64,000 bases of DNA. Origin: Streptococcus massiliensis DSM 18628 (lineage in GTDB: Bacteria; Bacillota; Bacilli; Lactobacillales; Streptococcaceae). The translations under genes and the position numbers were made by a program. The stretch is taken from positions 1 through 64,000 of the forward strand of contig NZ_KB904364.1 in the NCBI RefSeq assembly GCF_000380065.1, in the 5' to 3' direction. Numbering within the stretch: the first letter of the stretch is position 1; each line of letters starts with the position of its first letter. The notes under the pieces were generated by a model. It saw only the letters and a list, made by a program, of their open reading frames with translations, made no database searches and was not told the DNA's origin. Positions 33,558-43,260 of this stretch are shown one piece after another.

Positions 33558-34044
33558 GGTAAAGTGCCACGGTGAATTCCTGCTGAGGCAGAGATTTGAC
33601 AAAATCCAGTACCGCATCTTTCTCTTCTTGACCGCCCTCATGCCCATAGTATACCATGACCGCAATCCGACCGCCAAATGATAAGGCTTGACAAAGTTTG
33701 TCTAGAGCCATGAGGGTCGTTTCGGGCAGGGTAATGACTGATTTGTCTGCCGCAGGTAAATAGCCCAGATTAAAAATAGCTGCACGGACGGGCTCGGTCA
33801 CATACTGATCTACCTGCTCATGCCCGTCTAATATCAAGGCAACATTGCTTATATTTTCTTTCTGTAATTGCTCTTGGGTCTTTTGCACAGCCTCTTTCTG
33901 AATATCAAAAGCATAGACTTTCTTAGCCAATTTTGCCAAAAATAGCGTATCATGCCCGTTGCCCATGGTGGCGTCAACAGCGACCGCCTCCTTATCTAAG
34001 ACTTCTGCTAGGAACTGATGAGCCATTTCTAAAGGTCTTAACAT
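33487..34044 (-). CDS. mnmM: tRNA mnm5s2U34 methyltransferase MnmM (YtqB type)
   Basis: The 185-residue class I SAM-dependent methyltransferase of the YtqB/rRNA_methylase family has VDATMGNGHDTLFLAKL (SAM site motif I), VYAFDIQKEA, NLGYLPAADKS and a C-terminal NRPPFLIMIEK strand. YtqB proteins were recently shown to methylate nm5s2U34 in tRNA wobble positions in Gram-positive bacteria lacking the MnmC methylase domain. It overlaps the radical SAM gene by 7 nt. Its 3' end has been tandemly duplicated downstream. Confidence 0.88.
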   Translation of the reverse strand: MLRPLEMAHQFLAEVLDKEAVAVDATMGNGHDTLFLAKLAKKVYAFDIQKEAVQKTQEQLQKENISNVALILDGHEQVDQYVTEPVRAAIFNLGYLPAADKSVITLPETTLMALDKLCQALSFGGRIAVMVYYGHEGGQEEKDAVLDFVKSLPQQEFTVALYQNINQINRPPFLIMIEKLKKEKE

Positions 34045-34973
34045 ACAAACACCTGCTCTTTCGCCTTACAGCCCTGCACGCTGCCCCGCCGCCGCATTTC
34101 CTGCTCGATAGCGTTTAGCACTTCCCATTTATTGAGGCTCCACATGGGGCCAATCAGCATCTCGCGCGGCGCATCGCCCGTAATCCGATGAATGACGATA
34201 TGTTCAGGAATGATTTCCAGCTGGTCGCAGACAATGTTGACATACTCTTCTTGGCTGAGCAGCCGCAGACGCCCCTCGTGGTAATCACGCTGCATGCGGG
34301 TATTGGTCATCAGGTGCAATAAATGCAGCTTAATTCCTTGAATATCATTGTCCGTCACACAACGGCGAACATTTTCCAGCATCATGTCGTGCGTTTCACC
34401 GGGTAGCCCATTGATCAAATGTGAAACAATCTCAATCTTGGGAAATTTCCGCAAACGCTTGACCGTTTCCACATAGAGCTCATAAGAATGCGCGCGGTTA
34501 ATCAAATCCGATGTGGCTTCATAAGTCGTCTGCAAGCCCAGCTCCACCGTCACATGCATGCGCTCAGACAGCTCAGCCAAGTAAGCAATCGTCTCGTCGG
34601 GCAGGCAGTCAGGCCGCGTCCCGATATTGATACCGACCACACCCGACTCATTGATTGCCTGCTCATAGCGCTCACGAATGACTTCCACCCGCTCATGCGT
34701 ATTGGTAAAATTTTGAAAATAAACCAGATATTTCTGAACTTCCGGCCACTTGCGGTGCATAAAATCAATCTCGTGGTAAAATTGCTCGCGAATGGGGGCG
34801 TCAGGCGCCACAATGGCATCGCCCGAGCCCGACACCGTACAAAAAGTACAGCCGCCGTGAGCAACCGTACCGTCGCGATTGGGACAGTCAAACCCCGCGT
34901 CAATCGGCACCTTAAAAGTCTTCTCCCCAAATAATTTCCGATAATAATCATTCAAAGCGTTGTAAGGTTTCAT
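34038..34973 (-). CDS. Radical SAM protein, TIGR01212/YtqA family
   Basis: I start at ATG 34,973 (311 residues, MKPYNALNDYYR). The frame goes on to 34,994, but those codons are the -10 region. Features are CPNRDGTVAHGGCTFC (cluster cysteines in the YhcC/Elp3-like spacing), NFTNTH, NIGTRPDCLPDE and ELGLQT. The family is paired with YtqB throughout Bacillota and is thought to act in tRNA modification; the reaction is not known to me. The -10 ends 7 nt before the ATG, so the message is probably leaderless. Confidence 0.88.
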   Translation of the reverse strand: MKPYNALNDYYRKLFGEKTFKVPIDAGFDCPNRDGTVAHGGCTFCTVSGSGDAIVAPDAPIREQFYHEIDFMHRKWPEVQKYLVYFQNFTNTHERVEVIRERYEQAINESGVVGINIGTRPDCLPDETIAYLAELSERMHVTVELGLQTTYEATSDLINRAHSYELYVETVKRLRKFPKIEIVSHLINGLPGETHDMMLENVRRCVTDNDIQGIKLHLLHLMTNTRMQRDYHEGRLRLLSQEEYVNIVCDQLEIIPEHIVIHRITGDAPREMLIGPMWSLNKWEVLNAIEQEMRRRGSVQGCKAKEQVFVC

Positions 34974-34988
34974 AGAATATATTATAAC
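34974..34988 (-). promoter_or_regulatory. Extended -10 promoter giving a probably leaderless mRNA
   Basis: TG-T-TATAAT (TATAAT at 34,986-34,981) is followed by only seven bases before the ATG at 34,973. No ribosome binding site is present. Confidence 0.6.
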
Positions 34989-35010
34989 ACACATCAGTAA
35001 AGTTAGAATA

Positions 35011-35032
35011 AAAAAGCCCTATAAGGCTTTTT
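35011..35032 (-). terminator. Terminator of the ribU-PAP2-MGMT operon
   Basis: An AAAAAGCC-CTATAA-GGCTTTTT hairpin downstream of the MGMT-family gene. Confidence 0.85.
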
Positions 35033-35074
35033 ATTTTTATGTCCTGAAGAGTTTTTCGTTTACAAAATATGCGA

Positions 35075-35377
35075 TTATTTCTCCCACTGGCAACTTTTCA
35101 TATCCACACAGCCGTTGGGTTTGAAAATCACGCCTTCTGCCCAGAGTAGGTGTTCTTGCTCCTCCCAGCTGGGGGCAAGGCGCCCTGCATGATTGACCAC
35201 ACGGTGGCAAGGATATTTCCCATAATTTTCTGCTTGGCTGAGCACTTTTCCGACCAGCCGAGCATTTTTGCTCCGTCCGATGAGGCGCGCGATTTGCCCA
35301 TAGGTCGCAACTTTCCCTTGAGGAATATGAGCGACGACCGCTAGGACGTCAGCAACTACTTTTTTGTCAATCGTCAT
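35075..35377 (-). CDS. MGMT family (O6-alkylguanine-DNA alkyltransferase-like) protein
   Basis: A 100-residue single-domain protein with the DNA-binding winged helix (GKVATYGQIARLIGRSKNARLVGKVLS) and the PCHRVV motif. The acceptor cysteine is present, unlike in ATL proteins where it is Trp or Ala, so alkyl transfer is possible. It is shorter than Ogt/Ada, lacking the N-terminal domain. It overlaps the PAP2 gene by 4 nt. Confidence 0.88.
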   Translation of the reverse strand: MTIDKKVVADVLAVVAHIPQGKVATYGQIARLIGRSKNARLVGKVLSQAENYGKYPCHRVVNHAGRLAPSWEEQEHLLWAEGVIFKPNGCVDMKSCQWEK

Positions 35378-36024
35378 TTTTGCTTACTCTTAAATCGCCA
35401 TTGAAAGCGCAACTTGTCGTAAAAAGGAAATTCAATATTGATGATTGCAAATCCCAAGAGCAAGCCAGCCAGCACGTCCGTCGGATAATGCACGCCCAGA
35501 TAGACCCGCGATAGCAAAATGATGAAAATGAGAGATGCCAACAAGGCTTGCAACAAGAGTCTGAGCCGCTTGTTTTGAAGACGCTGCTGAACGATGATGA
35601 TAAGGCTAGCCAAAATCAAGGTTGCAGCCAGCGAATGCGCACTGGGAAATGAAAAACCGTTTTCCTTAACCAGATGAATGATAGCTGGACGCTGCCTCTG
35701 ATAAACAGGCTTGAGCACAAAGGGAACCAAGCCCGCCAAAACCAGATTTCCTACTAAAAGCAGGGCTTCAGCCTTCCATTTTTTATAGAGGAAAAAAGCA
35801 GCTAAAAGCAGAACCCAGACGGTCAGCACAACTGGATTAAAGACGCTGGTAAGGGCGCTTAAAATCGTTGTCAGAAGCTGGGGCAAATCTCCTCGTATCG
35901 CTGTCTGAATACTGGCGTCAAAGCCTATCAAATTTTCAGGATAAAACTTGACGACATAGCCCAAGATTACAAATAGTAAAAGGGCGAAAGAGCCCTTAGT
36001 CAAATAAGATTGTTTATTTTTCAT
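35374..36024 (-). CDS. PAP2-family membrane phosphatase
   Basis: The 216 residues have about six membrane segments and all three phosphatase motifs: KPVYQRQRP (near 105), PSAHS (near 127) and SRVYLGVHYPTDVLAG (near 175). It dephosphorylates lipid phosphates, for example undecaprenyl or phosphatidyl substrates, at the outer face; which one is not clear. It overlaps ribU by 11 nt and the MGMT gene by 4 nt, so all three share the FMN riboswitch. Confidence 0.9.
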   Translation of the reverse strand: MKNKQSYLTKGSFALLLFVILGYVVKFYPENLIGFDASIQTAIRGDLPQLLTTILSALTSVFNPVVLTVWVLLLAAFFLYKKWKAEALLLVGNLVLAGLVPFVLKPVYQRQRPAIIHLVKENGFSFPSAHSLAATLILASLIIIVQQRLQNKRLRLLLQALLASLIFIILLSRVYLGVHYPTDVLAGLLLGFAIINIEFPFYDKLRFQWRFKSKQK

Positions 36025-36580
36025 AGTTTTTCAAAGTTGGTTTTAAGAATACATAGATGAGCCAGAAGGCAAGGGTAAAAATAGCGCCTTCTAAAAGATT
36101 AAAGGGAAGGACCATTGCAAATAAATAATTGGCAAGTCCCAAGGTCTGTGAAATATCAAAATTAGCAAATTTCGCATACAAAGGCACGGCATAGACGTAA
36201 TTCAGCAGAAACATGACGGCGGTCAAACTGATTGTCCCTACAAGCCCCGCTAGCCAAAAACGACTGGTGCTTTTCTTTTGCTTCCAAATCCAAGCAAAGG
36301 CAAGGACGAAGACGGCAACTGCTAGAAAATTCATGGGCAGACCGATGTAAGTATTGACCCCCTGATTGTTCAAAATCAGCTTTAAAAGCGAACGAAGAAG
36401 GAGAATGCTAAAAGCTCCGCTTAAGTCTAGCATGGTCAAGCCTAGTAAAATCGGCACAATGCTAAAATCAATTTTCAAAAAGCTGGCCCCCGGCAAAAGC
36501 GGAAAATCAAAGAACATCAGCAGAAAAGAAATCGCTGAGAGAATGGCAATCAAAGCCATTTTACGTGTTTTTGTCATCAT
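36014..36580 (-). CDS. ribU: Riboflavin ECF transporter S component RibU
   Basis: I start at ATG 36,580, five bases after GGAGG (188 residues); the open frame goes to a TTG at 36,592. It has six membrane segments with LLMFFDFPLLPGASFLKIDFSIVPILLG near the N-terminus and a NFLAVAVF region, as in RibU. It binds riboflavin and works with the shared EcfA/A'/T module, which is not in the window. The FMN riboswitch upstream strongly supports the assignment. Confidence 0.94.
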   Translation of the reverse strand: MMTKTRKMALIAILSAISFLLMFFDFPLLPGASFLKIDFSIVPILLGLTMLDLSGAFSILLLRSLLKLILNNQGVNTYIGLPMNFLAVAVFVLAFAWIWKQKKSTSRFWLAGLVGTISLTAVMFLLNYVYAVPLYAKFANFDISQTLGLANYLFAMVLPFNLLEGAIFTLAFWLIYVFLKPTLKNYEK

Positions 36581-36715
36581 AGGTTCCTCCAATTTATAAA
36601 AATTAGAGAAGCTAGAAAGGTAGCAAAAAATGCCTACTAAATCATACCTTTTTATGATACGAAATGGACCTTAAAAAAGATTAAAAATTTTGAGACGCCT
36701 TTTCGGCTGCCCTTC

Positions 36716-36820
36716 GTCTTCTCCCATCCAGACTATACTGTCGGTCGTGGAATTGCACCACATCAGCTTGCGCTCGCGGACTATCACCGCCGGTCGGGAA
36801 TTACACCCTGCCCTGAAGAC
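36716..36820 (-). promoter_or_regulatory. FMN riboswitch (RFN element)
   Basis: On the minus strand the conserved blocks occur in order: GGGCAGGGTG-AATTCCCGACCGGCGGT, AGTCCGCGAGCG, GTGGTGCAATTCCACGACCGACAGT and AGTCTGGATGGGAGAAG, closed by GTCTTC/GAAGAC. A hairpin with AGACG/CGTCT arms and a T-rich tail follows (about 36,660-36,719) and shares bases with the closing stem. It is a likely expression platform acting by termination when FMN is high. Confidence 0.95.
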
Positions 36821-36836
36821 ATTTTTATCATAACAA

Positions 36837-36861
36837 AAAAACCTTGTCTCTGCAAGGTTTT
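36837..36861 (-). terminator. trmL terminator
   Basis: The AAAACCTTG/CAAGGTTTT hairpin is directly downstream of trmL, just before the riboswitch. Confidence 0.85.
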
Positions 36862-36864
36862 GAT

Positions 36865-37380
36865 TTACTTTAATTTATCTCTATCGTAGGTATGTACCAA
36901 TTCCAAGTCTTGAAAATCCTGTTGGCGAAGAGCTTCATAGACAATCATGCAGACTGTATTTGAGACATTGAGGCTCCTGACATGCTGGTCATTCATGGGA
37001 ATGCGCAGGGCTTTGTCTCTATGTTGACGCATAAATTCCTCTGGCAATCCCTTATCCTCACGCCCAAACATAAAATAATGCTTGCCCGCAAGACTGAAAT
37101 TCTCTTCCGAATACACCTTGTCTGCAAACTTGGAAATGAGATAGAGCTTGCCGTCCAATTTTTCCATAAAATCCGCCAAACTATCATAAAAATGGATTTC
37201 CAGCTTGTCCCAATAATCAAGTCCTGCCCGTTTCATCTTGCGGTCGTCAATGGGAAAGCCCATGGGCTGGATGATATGCAGGGGACTGTTGGTTGCGGCA
37301 CAAGTTCGCGCGATATTGCCCGTATTTTGCGGGATTTGTGGCTCAAAGAGCACGATATGATTTTGACTTTCTTGCGGCAT
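36865..37380 (-). CDS. trmL: tRNA (cytidine(34)-2'-O)-methyltransferase TrmL
   Basis: The 171-residue SPOUT (SpoU) methyltransferase has [18 protein letters not shown] (motif 1), [11 protein letters not shown] (motif 2) and [20 protein letters not shown] (motif 3), the knot that binds SAM. It methylates the wobble base ribose of tRNA-Leu species. The size is typical for the TrmL type, without an N-terminal extension. The start has GGAG eight bases away. Confidence 0.93.
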   Translation of the reverse strand: MPQESQNHIVLFEPQIPQNTGNIARTCAATNSPLHIIQPMGFPIDDRKMKRAGLDYWDKLEIHFYDSLADFMEKLDGKLYLISKFADKVYSEENFSLAGKHYFMFGREDKGLPEEFMRQHRDKALRIPMNDQHVRSLNVSNTVCMIVYEALRQQDFQDLELVHTYDRDKLK

Positions 37381-37500
37381 CTACATTTCTCCAAAAAAAT
37401 AGCCACACTGCCCGGAGTCAAGCTCAGCAAACAGCATGGTTAAAACTTCATTAACTTACGTCACAACAGGTTTGAGGTAAATCAATGAGGGTACTTACTT

Positions 37501-37528
37501 AGTATATCACTTTATCTAGACAAGTCAA
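37501..37528 (-). promoter_or_regulatory. Promoter of trmL
   Basis: TTGACT (37,528-37,523) and TATACT (37,506-37,501) are 16 bp apart on the minus strand, leaving a leader of about 115 bases. Confidence 0.6.
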
Positions 37529-37546
37529 GCCAAAATACTCAAAATT

Positions 37547-37792
37547 TTAAGATTTTTTTGAGTTTCTTTTGAGGCTGAAATGGTCGGGCACAGGGTCGTC
37601 GCCCATTTTTGACCAAGGGTGGCAGCGGAGAATCCGTGCGATGCCCATGAGAACGCCCTTGGCGCCGTGTTTTTCAATCGCTTCAATCATATAATTGGAG
37701 CAGGTCGGACGAAAGCGACAGGACGGCGGAAAAATAGGCGAGATAAATCTTTGATAAAAGCGAACGGGTGCAATGAGAATTTTCTTTATCAT
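37547..37792 (-). CDS. yidD: Membrane protein insertion efficiency factor YidD
   Basis: The 81-residue YidD protein contains [29 protein letters not shown] and [12 protein letters not shown], with the conserved Cys residues and amphipathic N-terminal helix. It assists insertion of membrane proteins through YidC. It is the last gene of the murI operon and overlaps rluB by 4 nt. Confidence 0.93.
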   Translation of the reverse strand: MIKKILIAPVRFYQRFISPIFPPSCRFRPTCSNYMIEAIEKHGAKGVLMGIARILRCHPWSKMGDDPVPDHFSLKRNSKKS

Positions 37793-38511
37793 TTCTTGGT
37801 GACAGCCAGAGTGTGGAGCTGGCTGATTTCCTTTTTATTGAGGCGGCGTGCTTCACCGGGACGAAGTCCAGTCAAGTCTAGCGTGCCAAAGCGAGTTCGC
37901 GACAGCTTATCCACTGGTAGACCGACCGCTTCAAACATCTTCTTGACCTGATGATTGCGCCCTTCATGAATGGTCAGCTGCACGACCGAACGATTTTTGG
38001 CAGGGTCAACCTTGATGATATCGTAGACCGCTGGCTTGGTTTTTTTGCCGTCAATCTCCAGTCCACGCGCCAAGGGACGCAGATTTTCCTTATTGGCAAG
38101 CCCCTGAACACGCGCCACATAGACCTTATCAATCTCATTTCTCGGGTGAATCATCTCGTCGGTAAAATCCCCGTCATTGGTCAAAATGAGCACGCCCGAA
38201 GTATCCCAGTCCAGGCGTCCGACAGGATAAATCCGCTCCTTAACCTGCGGCAGCAAATCAACCACGGTCTTACGCCCCTTTTCATCTGACACGCTTGAGA
38301 TGACGCCACGCGGCTTATTGAGCAGATAATAGACCTTTTCTTCGTTGTAAATCGGTTGCCCCTCGACTTCCACGCGGTCAACCGACTTAATGGTCGTTGC
38401 GAGCTCACGTACCACTTGTCCGTTGACCGTCACCAAGCCCTTCTTAATCAAGTCCTCGGCTTTTCTACGACTGGCAACGCCCGCATGGGCGATGTATCTG
38501 TTAATTCTCAT
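37789..38511 (-). CDS. rluB: 23S rRNA pseudouridine synthase RluB-type
   Basis: The 240 residues form an N-terminal S4 RNA-binding domain (about 1-48, [21 protein letters not shown]) and an RsuA/RluB catalytic domain with [19 protein letters not shown] (catalytic Asp) and the NRQVKKMF-like [12 protein letters not shown]. It makes a pseudouridine in 23S rRNA helix 89-type sites by homology. It overlaps scpB by 11 nt and yidD by 4 nt. Confidence 0.93.
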   Translation of the reverse strand: MRINRYIAHAGVASRRKAEDLIKKGLVTVNGQVVRELATTIKSVDRVEVEGQPIYNEEKVYYLLNKPRGVISSVSDEKGRKTVVDLLPQVKERIYPVGRLDWDTSGVLILTNDGDFTDEMIHPRNEIDKVYVARVQGLANKENLRPLARGLEIDGKKTKPAVYDIIKVDPAKNRSVVQLTIHEGRNHQVKKMFEAVGLPVDKLSRTRFGTLDLTGLRPGEARRLNKKEISQLHTLAVTKK

Positions 38512-39079
38512 GTTCGTCTTCTTCCTCTATCCTTCTTTCTGCAAAGAGCTGCCCTTCCTCGGCTACCAATTCGGTTTCTTCCACTGCCGGCAATTCCTCA
38601 AGATGATTGATACCCATATAATCAAGGAAATAATTGGTCGTCACATAGAGATTGGGGCGACCCAGCACTTCCTTTTTGCCGTCCTCACGAATGAGCTCGA
38701 AAGCCTGCAATTTAGCAATGGCCCCGCTGGAATTAACCCCACGAATCTCGTCCACCTCGACCCGCGTAATGGGCTGCTTGTAGGCAATAATGGACAAGGT
38801 TTCAAGCGACGCCCGTGAGAGGCTCTGATTGATTGGCGCCTTGGAATAAGCCCGCAAAATCTCGGCAAATTCCTGCTTGGTCACCAGCTTATAGGTATTG
38901 GACGTCTCAAGCAGAGCCAGACTCGAATCCTCGTCCTTTTGGTATTTTTCGGCTAATTTCTCTAGACTTTGACTGACACCTGTCGGCGGCAAAGACAGGA
39001 TGTCGGCAATTTGACGCAGCCGCAAGCCGTCCTCTCCTGCCACAAATAGCAGCGCTTCTATTTCTGATAACTTACTCAT
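38501..39079 (-). CDS. scpB: Segregation and condensation protein ScpB
   Basis: This 192-residue protein with two winged-helix domains opens [27 protein letters not shown] and has the conserved [30 protein letters not shown] block. It is the kleisin-associated subunit of the SMC-ScpAB condensin, working with ScpA in the neighbouring gene. It overlaps scpA by 8 nt. Confidence 0.96.
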   Translation of the reverse strand: MSKLSEIEALLFVAGEDGLRLRQIADILSLPPTGVSQSLEKLAEKYQKDEDSSLALLETSNTYKLVTKQEFAEILRAYSKAPINQSLSRASLETLSIIAYKQPITRVEVDEIRGVNSSGAIAKLQAFELIREDGKKEVLGRPNLYVTTNYFLDYMGINHLEELPAVEETELVAEEGQLFAERRIEEEDEHEN

Positions 39080-39782
39080 GTCGTTTTCCTATTAGATAAA
39101 TCTCTCCAAAATTTTCTTCTTGTATCACTTGCACTTCCTGCACCTTGACTAATTCTAAGGTTGCCAAAAAGAGGGTGATGACCTCATTCATATCCTTGGT
39201 TTCTGAGAAAATCGCCTGCAAAGCCAAGCGCTTTTGAGTGCGACAACGCTCGCGCACCACATTCATCATATCCTCAATCTTATACTCGTCCTTGACAATG
39301 GTCGTGTGGCTCTTGCTAAATTCCTCTTGCTTTTTCGCCATAACCTTGGCAAAGGCCAAAAAGAGGTCAATCGTTGACTTGTCGTGAATGAGCTCCGCGT
39401 CTTCGTAAACCAGCTCTAACTTGGGCTTGGAATAATAGAGCGCCCGCTCTTGGTGCTGCTCTGCCATTTTCTCACCCAAGAGCTTGAACTTGCGATATTC
39501 CTCAATTTGCGATAGCAAATCCTGCTCTAAGTCATCTTCCTCATCGACAATATCCGCCACCTTGGGCAGGAGTTTGCGGCTTTTGATGAGCATGAGCTGG
39601 CTAGCCATAACCATATACTCGCCCGTCACTTCCAGCCTCATGGCTTGTAAGGTCGCCACATAAGCCAAATATTGCTCGATGACCTCGGTAATGGGCACAT
39701 CGTAAATATCCATTTGGTATTTGGAGACCAAATGCAAGAGAAGGTCCAAGGGACCTTCAAAATCCTTAATCTTTATATCCAT
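39072..39782 (-). CDS. scpA: Segregation and condensation protein ScpA
   Basis: The 236-residue kleisin begins [30 protein letters not shown], the ScpA hallmark, and ends with a winged helix that binds the SMC head. It forms the condensin ring with SMC and ScpB for chromosome segregation. Start and upstream stop share bases at 39,782. Confidence 0.96.
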   Translation of the reverse strand: MDIKIKDFEGPLDLLLHLVSKYQMDIYDVPITEVIEQYLAYVATLQAMRLEVTGEYMVMASQLMLIKSRKLLPKVADIVDEEDDLEQDLLSQIEEYRKFKLLGEKMAEQHQERALYYSKPKLELVYEDAELIHDKSTIDLFLAFAKVMAKKQEEFSKSHTTIVKDEYKIEDMMNVVRERCRTQKRLALQAIFSETKDMNEVITLFLATLELVKVQEVQVIQEENFGEIYLIGKRHE

Positions 39783-40528
39783 TATCTATATTTCTCTAAT
39801 GTCAGACTGGTTTTCAGTCCTAAGTCTCGGGCAATATCGTGAATATCATGTCCTAAAGCACGCCGTCTCAGGATATGTTGTTCCCGCAATTTTTGGGCAG
39901 TCAAATCTTCGTAGCCGACTTCTTTTAAAAAACTTTCTAACTGGCGAAAGCCCCACTGACGAGAATAAGGACGGTCATTGTTCCCAAAGACGTAAATTCC
40001 TGTCATAAAAGGCTCAAATTCAGGTAACAATTCAGTCGGAATTTCTAGGATTCGCTGTTGACCAGCTTTTTGAATCCGTAAAATCCGAAAATCTAATTGA
40101 ATATTTTTCACTTCTAGCTGTAAAGCCTCTGTCGGTTGCAAACCCAACTCAATAATGATAAGCGCCAAAAGGCGTCCAGAAGTCAAGCTGCTATATTCCC
40201 ACAGCCGGGAAAGCTCTAAAAGCTCAACCGAACTATCTTCATTTACAGCCGGAGCGACTGATACTGTGGGCAAACTAATTTTATGAAATTGAGCTAGATT
40301 GCCATTTTGGTAAAGATAGAGGAGAAATTGGTTGACGGCAGAAACCTTACGTTTTTGCACAGTTAATTTAAAATTCTCCAAACTCTTTTCATATCGGCGC
40401 AGGTTTAGCTCGCTAATGCCCTTGTCACCCACCTCCTCAACAAACTGTTCTAGATCGTAGCGATAAGCTGCTTGAGAATTAGGTGCTAAATTTTTTTGTT
40501 CTAAAAAAGGTTGAATAGCTGTTTTCAT
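39782..40528 (-). CDS. xerDL: XerD-like protein (catalytically degenerate tyrosine recombinase)
   Basis: The 248-residue streptococcal XerD-like protein has a recombinase fold with missing catalytic residues: the first Arg position reads GLQPTEA, and the His-x-x-Arg box is altered (LREQHILRR). Only a C-terminal Tyr (EKYR) remains. Family knowledge says such proteins do not act at dif(SL), which XerS serves. It may keep a DNA-binding or operon-linked role in segregation. It overlaps cbpB by 4 nt. Confidence 0.9.
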   Translation of the reverse strand: MKTAIQPFLEQKNLAPNSQAAYRYDLEQFVEEVGDKGISELNLRRYEKSLENFKLTVQKRKVSAVNQFLLYLYQNGNLAQFHKISLPTVSVAPAVNEDSSVELLELSRLWEYSSLTSGRLLALIIIELGLQPTEALQLEVKNIQLDFRILRIQKAGQQRILEIPTELLPEFEPFMTGIYVFGNNDRPYSRQWGFRQLESFLKEVGYEDLTAQKLREQHILRRRALGHDIHDIARDLGLKTSLTLEKYR

Positions 40529-40986
40529 TTTTTCTTCAATTCATATTCATTGGTAAACCCATGCAAAAGTGCATTAATCGCTTTTAGAATGGATTTTCTA
40601 GTAATAATACCCTGAAAAGTACTGTCTTCATCAACTACTGGTAGGAAAGACTCATCGACCAACTTGTGCATCACTTCAGTCAGACTGTAGTTCAAATCAA
40701 CTTTGGTAACATTTTTCTTGGTCATATGAACAATATCTGTCTGGGCAAAAACATCCTCAGGCAGATTGTGATTCATTTGATAAGCTAAAATATCTGTTAA
40801 AGAAATTGTCCCGACAAACTTGTGCTCTGCTGTTACAACAGGCACACGCGAATAGGTCATTTGACTAAGCAAAAGAACCGCATGATCTGCATTGTGGGTA
40901 TCCACTAGGACTGCTAAATTCTCTGCTGGCGTCAAAAAAGTCTCTTCTTGTTCCATCAAAAAAGCTTCAAATTCCTTAGCAATCAT
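40525..40986 (-). CDS. cbpB: Cyclic-di-AMP-binding CBS protein CbpB
   Basis: A 153-residue protein of two CBS domains (about 20-75 and 85-145), with VPVVTAEHKFVGTISLTDILAYQ and FLPVVDEDSTFQGIITRKSILKAI. CbpB/DarB-type proteins bind c-di-AMP and in other species control the stringent-response enzyme Rel. Placed between yfcE and xerDL, as is usual in streptococci. Confidence 0.88.
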   Translation of the reverse strand: MIAKEFEAFLMEQEETFLTPAENLAVLVDTHNADHAVLLLSQMTYSRVPVVTAEHKFVGTISLTDILAYQMNHNLPEDVFAQTDIVHMTKKNVTKVDLNYSLTEVMHKLVDESFLPVVDEDSTFQGIITRKSILKAINALLHGFTNEYELKKK

Positions 40987-41507
40987 AAACGAGCAAACTC
41001 CTTTGAAAGACTTGGATAAAGTTTGTGATTTCGCGTATAAAAATCAACACGGAAATAATGGTCATCAATCTCCACCTTTGCATAGAGACACTCGTTAATC
41101 AAACCACGCGGTTGACTGATAGAACCCGGATTAAGAAAAAGAGTCTTTCCACTCATCCAAGCATCCGGAATGTGCAGATGTCCATACAGACAAATGTCTG
41201 CATTTTCCTCTTGAGCCCAGAGATCCAGTTTTTGAAAAGAAAAATTGATTTGAAATAGATGCCCGTGTGTTTGAGCAATTCTCGTCCCATTCAAATCTGT
41301 CACTAAACGATCTGGATAGTTGCCATAAAAATCCATGTTGCCAGCAACTACATAGATACCCTCCCACACAGAATCATCACTATGAAGCTCTGAATCTCCA
41401 TTATGGAAAATCGCATCTACCTTGCCTAAATAACGTTCTTTAATCTCCTCGACTATTGCTCGGTCGCCGTGAGAATCACTCATAACTATGATTGTTTGCT
41501 TTGCCAT
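40983..41507 (-). CDS. YfcE-type metallophosphoesterase
   Basis: The 174-residue calcineurin-like phosphoesterase has MSDSHGD (metal site), HNGDSE, GNMDFYG and the GHLH motif near residue 110, then [10 protein letters not shown]. It is a cytosolic phosphodiesterase of unknown natural substrate. It overlaps rdgB by 22 nt and cbpB by 4 nt. Confidence 0.92.
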   Translation of the reverse strand: MAKQTIIVMSDSHGDRAIVEEIKERYLGKVDAIFHNGDSELHSDDSVWEGIYVVAGNMDFYGNYPDRLVTDLNGTRIAQTHGHLFQINFSFQKLDLWAQEENADICLYGHLHIPDAWMSGKTLFLNPGSISQPRGLINECLYAKVEIDDHYFRVDFYTRNHKLYPSLSKEFARL

Positions 41508-42469
41508 CTTGGAAATTCCTCCACTAATTTTGCTACCGCAAGCGCGCGGTGAGATTGCTTATTCTTTTCTTCTAAGCTAAGTTCAGCCGATGTATGACCT
41601 GTTTCTCCAACCAAAAAGAGTGGATCGTAGCCAAAACCATTATCACCCTTTGGCTGAAAAGCAATGTAACCTGGCCAATCAGCTTCCACTACAAGACTTT
41701 CTCGGTCAGGACTAGCCACGACCAAGGTTGTATGAAAATGGGCAGCACGGTCTTTCTGCTCAAAAACCATGGCTAATTCATGAAGAAGTTTAGCATTGTT
41801 TTCATCATCCGTCGCATCTGTCCCAGCAAAGCGAGCCGACCAGACACCCGGCAAGCCACCCAAGATATCCACTTGCAGCCCCGAATCATCTGCCAAGACC
41901 ATTTTACCCGTTAGCTGGCTAATGGTTTCTGCCTTGAGCCGAGCATTCTCCTCAAAGGTCGTACCCGTCTCCGCTACTTCTGGCAAGTCAGGGTAGTCGT
42001 TGAGATTTTCAACTTTATAACCCAGTTTTTCAAAAATAGCACGAAACTCACGAGTTTTTCCTTCATTGCGGGTCGCAATGAGGAGAGTTTCTTTGAGCTC
42101 TCCGCCAAAGAAAGAATTGGTCAAAACACCCCCTTCTGGCAGATGGACAAAAAGAAGTTGGTCTTTTTCAACCAAAAGGAGAGCTCCACTACGATTGAGC
42201 AACTGAACTTCACGATTTTCACGTTCATTCACCAAGCCAATGACAAAGCTAACCAGCTTTGCAAAAGAGCTGATCCGTGCCACAAAAAGGTCAGGTAAAA
42301 GCATCTGATTCCTTAAAGCCTCTCTTAGACTAATATAGTCATTCCAAAAACTATCGCCTCGATCTTCATCCTTGGGCTCAAAGCGCTGAAACATAGGCCC
42401 AAATCCGTCACCAAACTGAGCCAGATACCAGTCCTTGTCAGCCTTGTATTCATAAATTTTATTCGTCAT
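41486..42469 (-). CDS. rdgB: Non-canonical purine NTP diphosphatase RdgB with N-terminal extension
   Basis: The 327 residues consist of a streptococcal N-terminal extension (about 1-125) and a RdgB/HAM1 domain from about 128 ([22 protein letters not shown]), with [25 protein letters not shown] and [11 protein letters not shown]. It hydrolyses ITP, dITP and XTP to monophosphates to clean the nucleotide pool. The extension is normal for the genus; its role is unknown. It overlaps murI by 4 nt. Confidence 0.94.
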   Translation of the reverse strand: MTNKIYEYKADKDWYLAQFGDGFGPMFQRFEPKDEDRGDSFWNDYISLREALRNQMLLPDLFVARISSFAKLVSFVIGLVNERENREVQLLNRSGALLLVEKDQLLFVHLPEGGVLTNSFFGGELKETLLIATRNEGKTREFRAIFEKLGYKVENLNDYPDLPEVAETGTTFEENARLKAETISQLTGKMVLADDSGLQVDILGGLPGVWSARFAGTDATDDENNAKLLHELAMVFEQKDRAAHFHTTLVVASPDRESLVVEADWPGYIAFQPKGDNGFGYDPLFLVGETGHTSAELSLEEKNKQSHRALAVAKLVEEFPRWQSKQS

Positions 42470-43260
42470 AATGTCATATGCTCCACGTGAATTGAATAGT
42501 TAAGCCAAGTTTCGGCAATATCTGCAAAACTCTTAGCACTAGCTGTCGTATAAAATTGATGCTTCAGTTCTTGCTTGTCACGATTACGGTTGATTTCAAA
42601 ATAATTGAGCAAAACGGAAACATCCCGCACACACTCTGCACCACTGTCAATCAATTTCACATCTTTACCCATAGCGTTTTGGATAATGGGCTTGAGCAAG
42701 GGATAATGGGTACAGCCCAAAACTAGCGTATCCACCCTACCCACTAAAGGTTGCAAACTCTTATAAATAACTTTTTTGGTAATGCTAGACGTTAATTGAT
42801 TGGACTCCACCAGTGGAGTAAACTTGGGACAGGCCAGACTTTGAACATTCATCTCAGGCGACAATGCTTGGATTTTTTTGCGGTAAATATCTGACTGAAC
42901 CGTCATGGGGGTTCCGATGACACCGATCTTTCCAGTTGTCGTGGACTTAATGGCTGCCGCTGCACCCGGTAAAATCACACCCAGCACAGGAATTTCCAGC
43001 TTTTCCTTGATTTCTTCCCAAACGACTGCTGTCGCAGTATTACAAGCAATGACAATCATCTTGACATCTTTTGTTAATAGAAAATTAACAAGCTGCCAAG
43101 TATAGGCTCTAATCTGTTCAGCAGGCCTTGGACCATAAGGAGCTCGTGCAGAATCACCAATATAGACGACTTCTTCATGAGGAAGCTGACGCATTAGTTC
43201 ACGTACCACAGTCAGCCCCCCTACACCCGAATCTAAAAAGCCAATAGGGCGATTATCCAT
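42466..43260 (-). CDS. murI: Glutamate racemase MurI
   Basis: The 264-residue racemase has [16 protein letters not shown], the first catalytic Cys in VIACNTATA (near 74) and the second in LGCTHYPLL (near 185). It makes D-glutamate for peptidoglycan. It is the first gene of the nine-gene murI-to-yidD operon; its upstream region has several hairpins rather than a clean promoter. Confidence 0.96.
   Translation of the reverse strand: MDNRPIGFLDSGVGGLTVVRELMRQLPHEEVVYIGDSARAPYGPRPAEQIRAYTWQLVNFLLTKDVKMIVIACNTATAVVWEEIKEKLEIPVLGVILPGAAAAIKSTTTGKIGVIGTPMTVQSDIYRKKIQALSPEMNVQSLACPKFTPLVESNQLTSSITKKVIYKSLQPLVGRVDTLVLGCTHYPLLKPIIQNAMGKDVKLIDSGAECVRDVSVLLNYFEINRNRDKQELKHQFYTTASAKSFADIAETWLNYSIHVEHMTL

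Noticed and set aside
39782-40528. xerDL as an active integrase of the ICE
   Set aside because: It lies in the core operon far from the element and lacks the first catalytic Arg and a normal His-x-x-Arg box.
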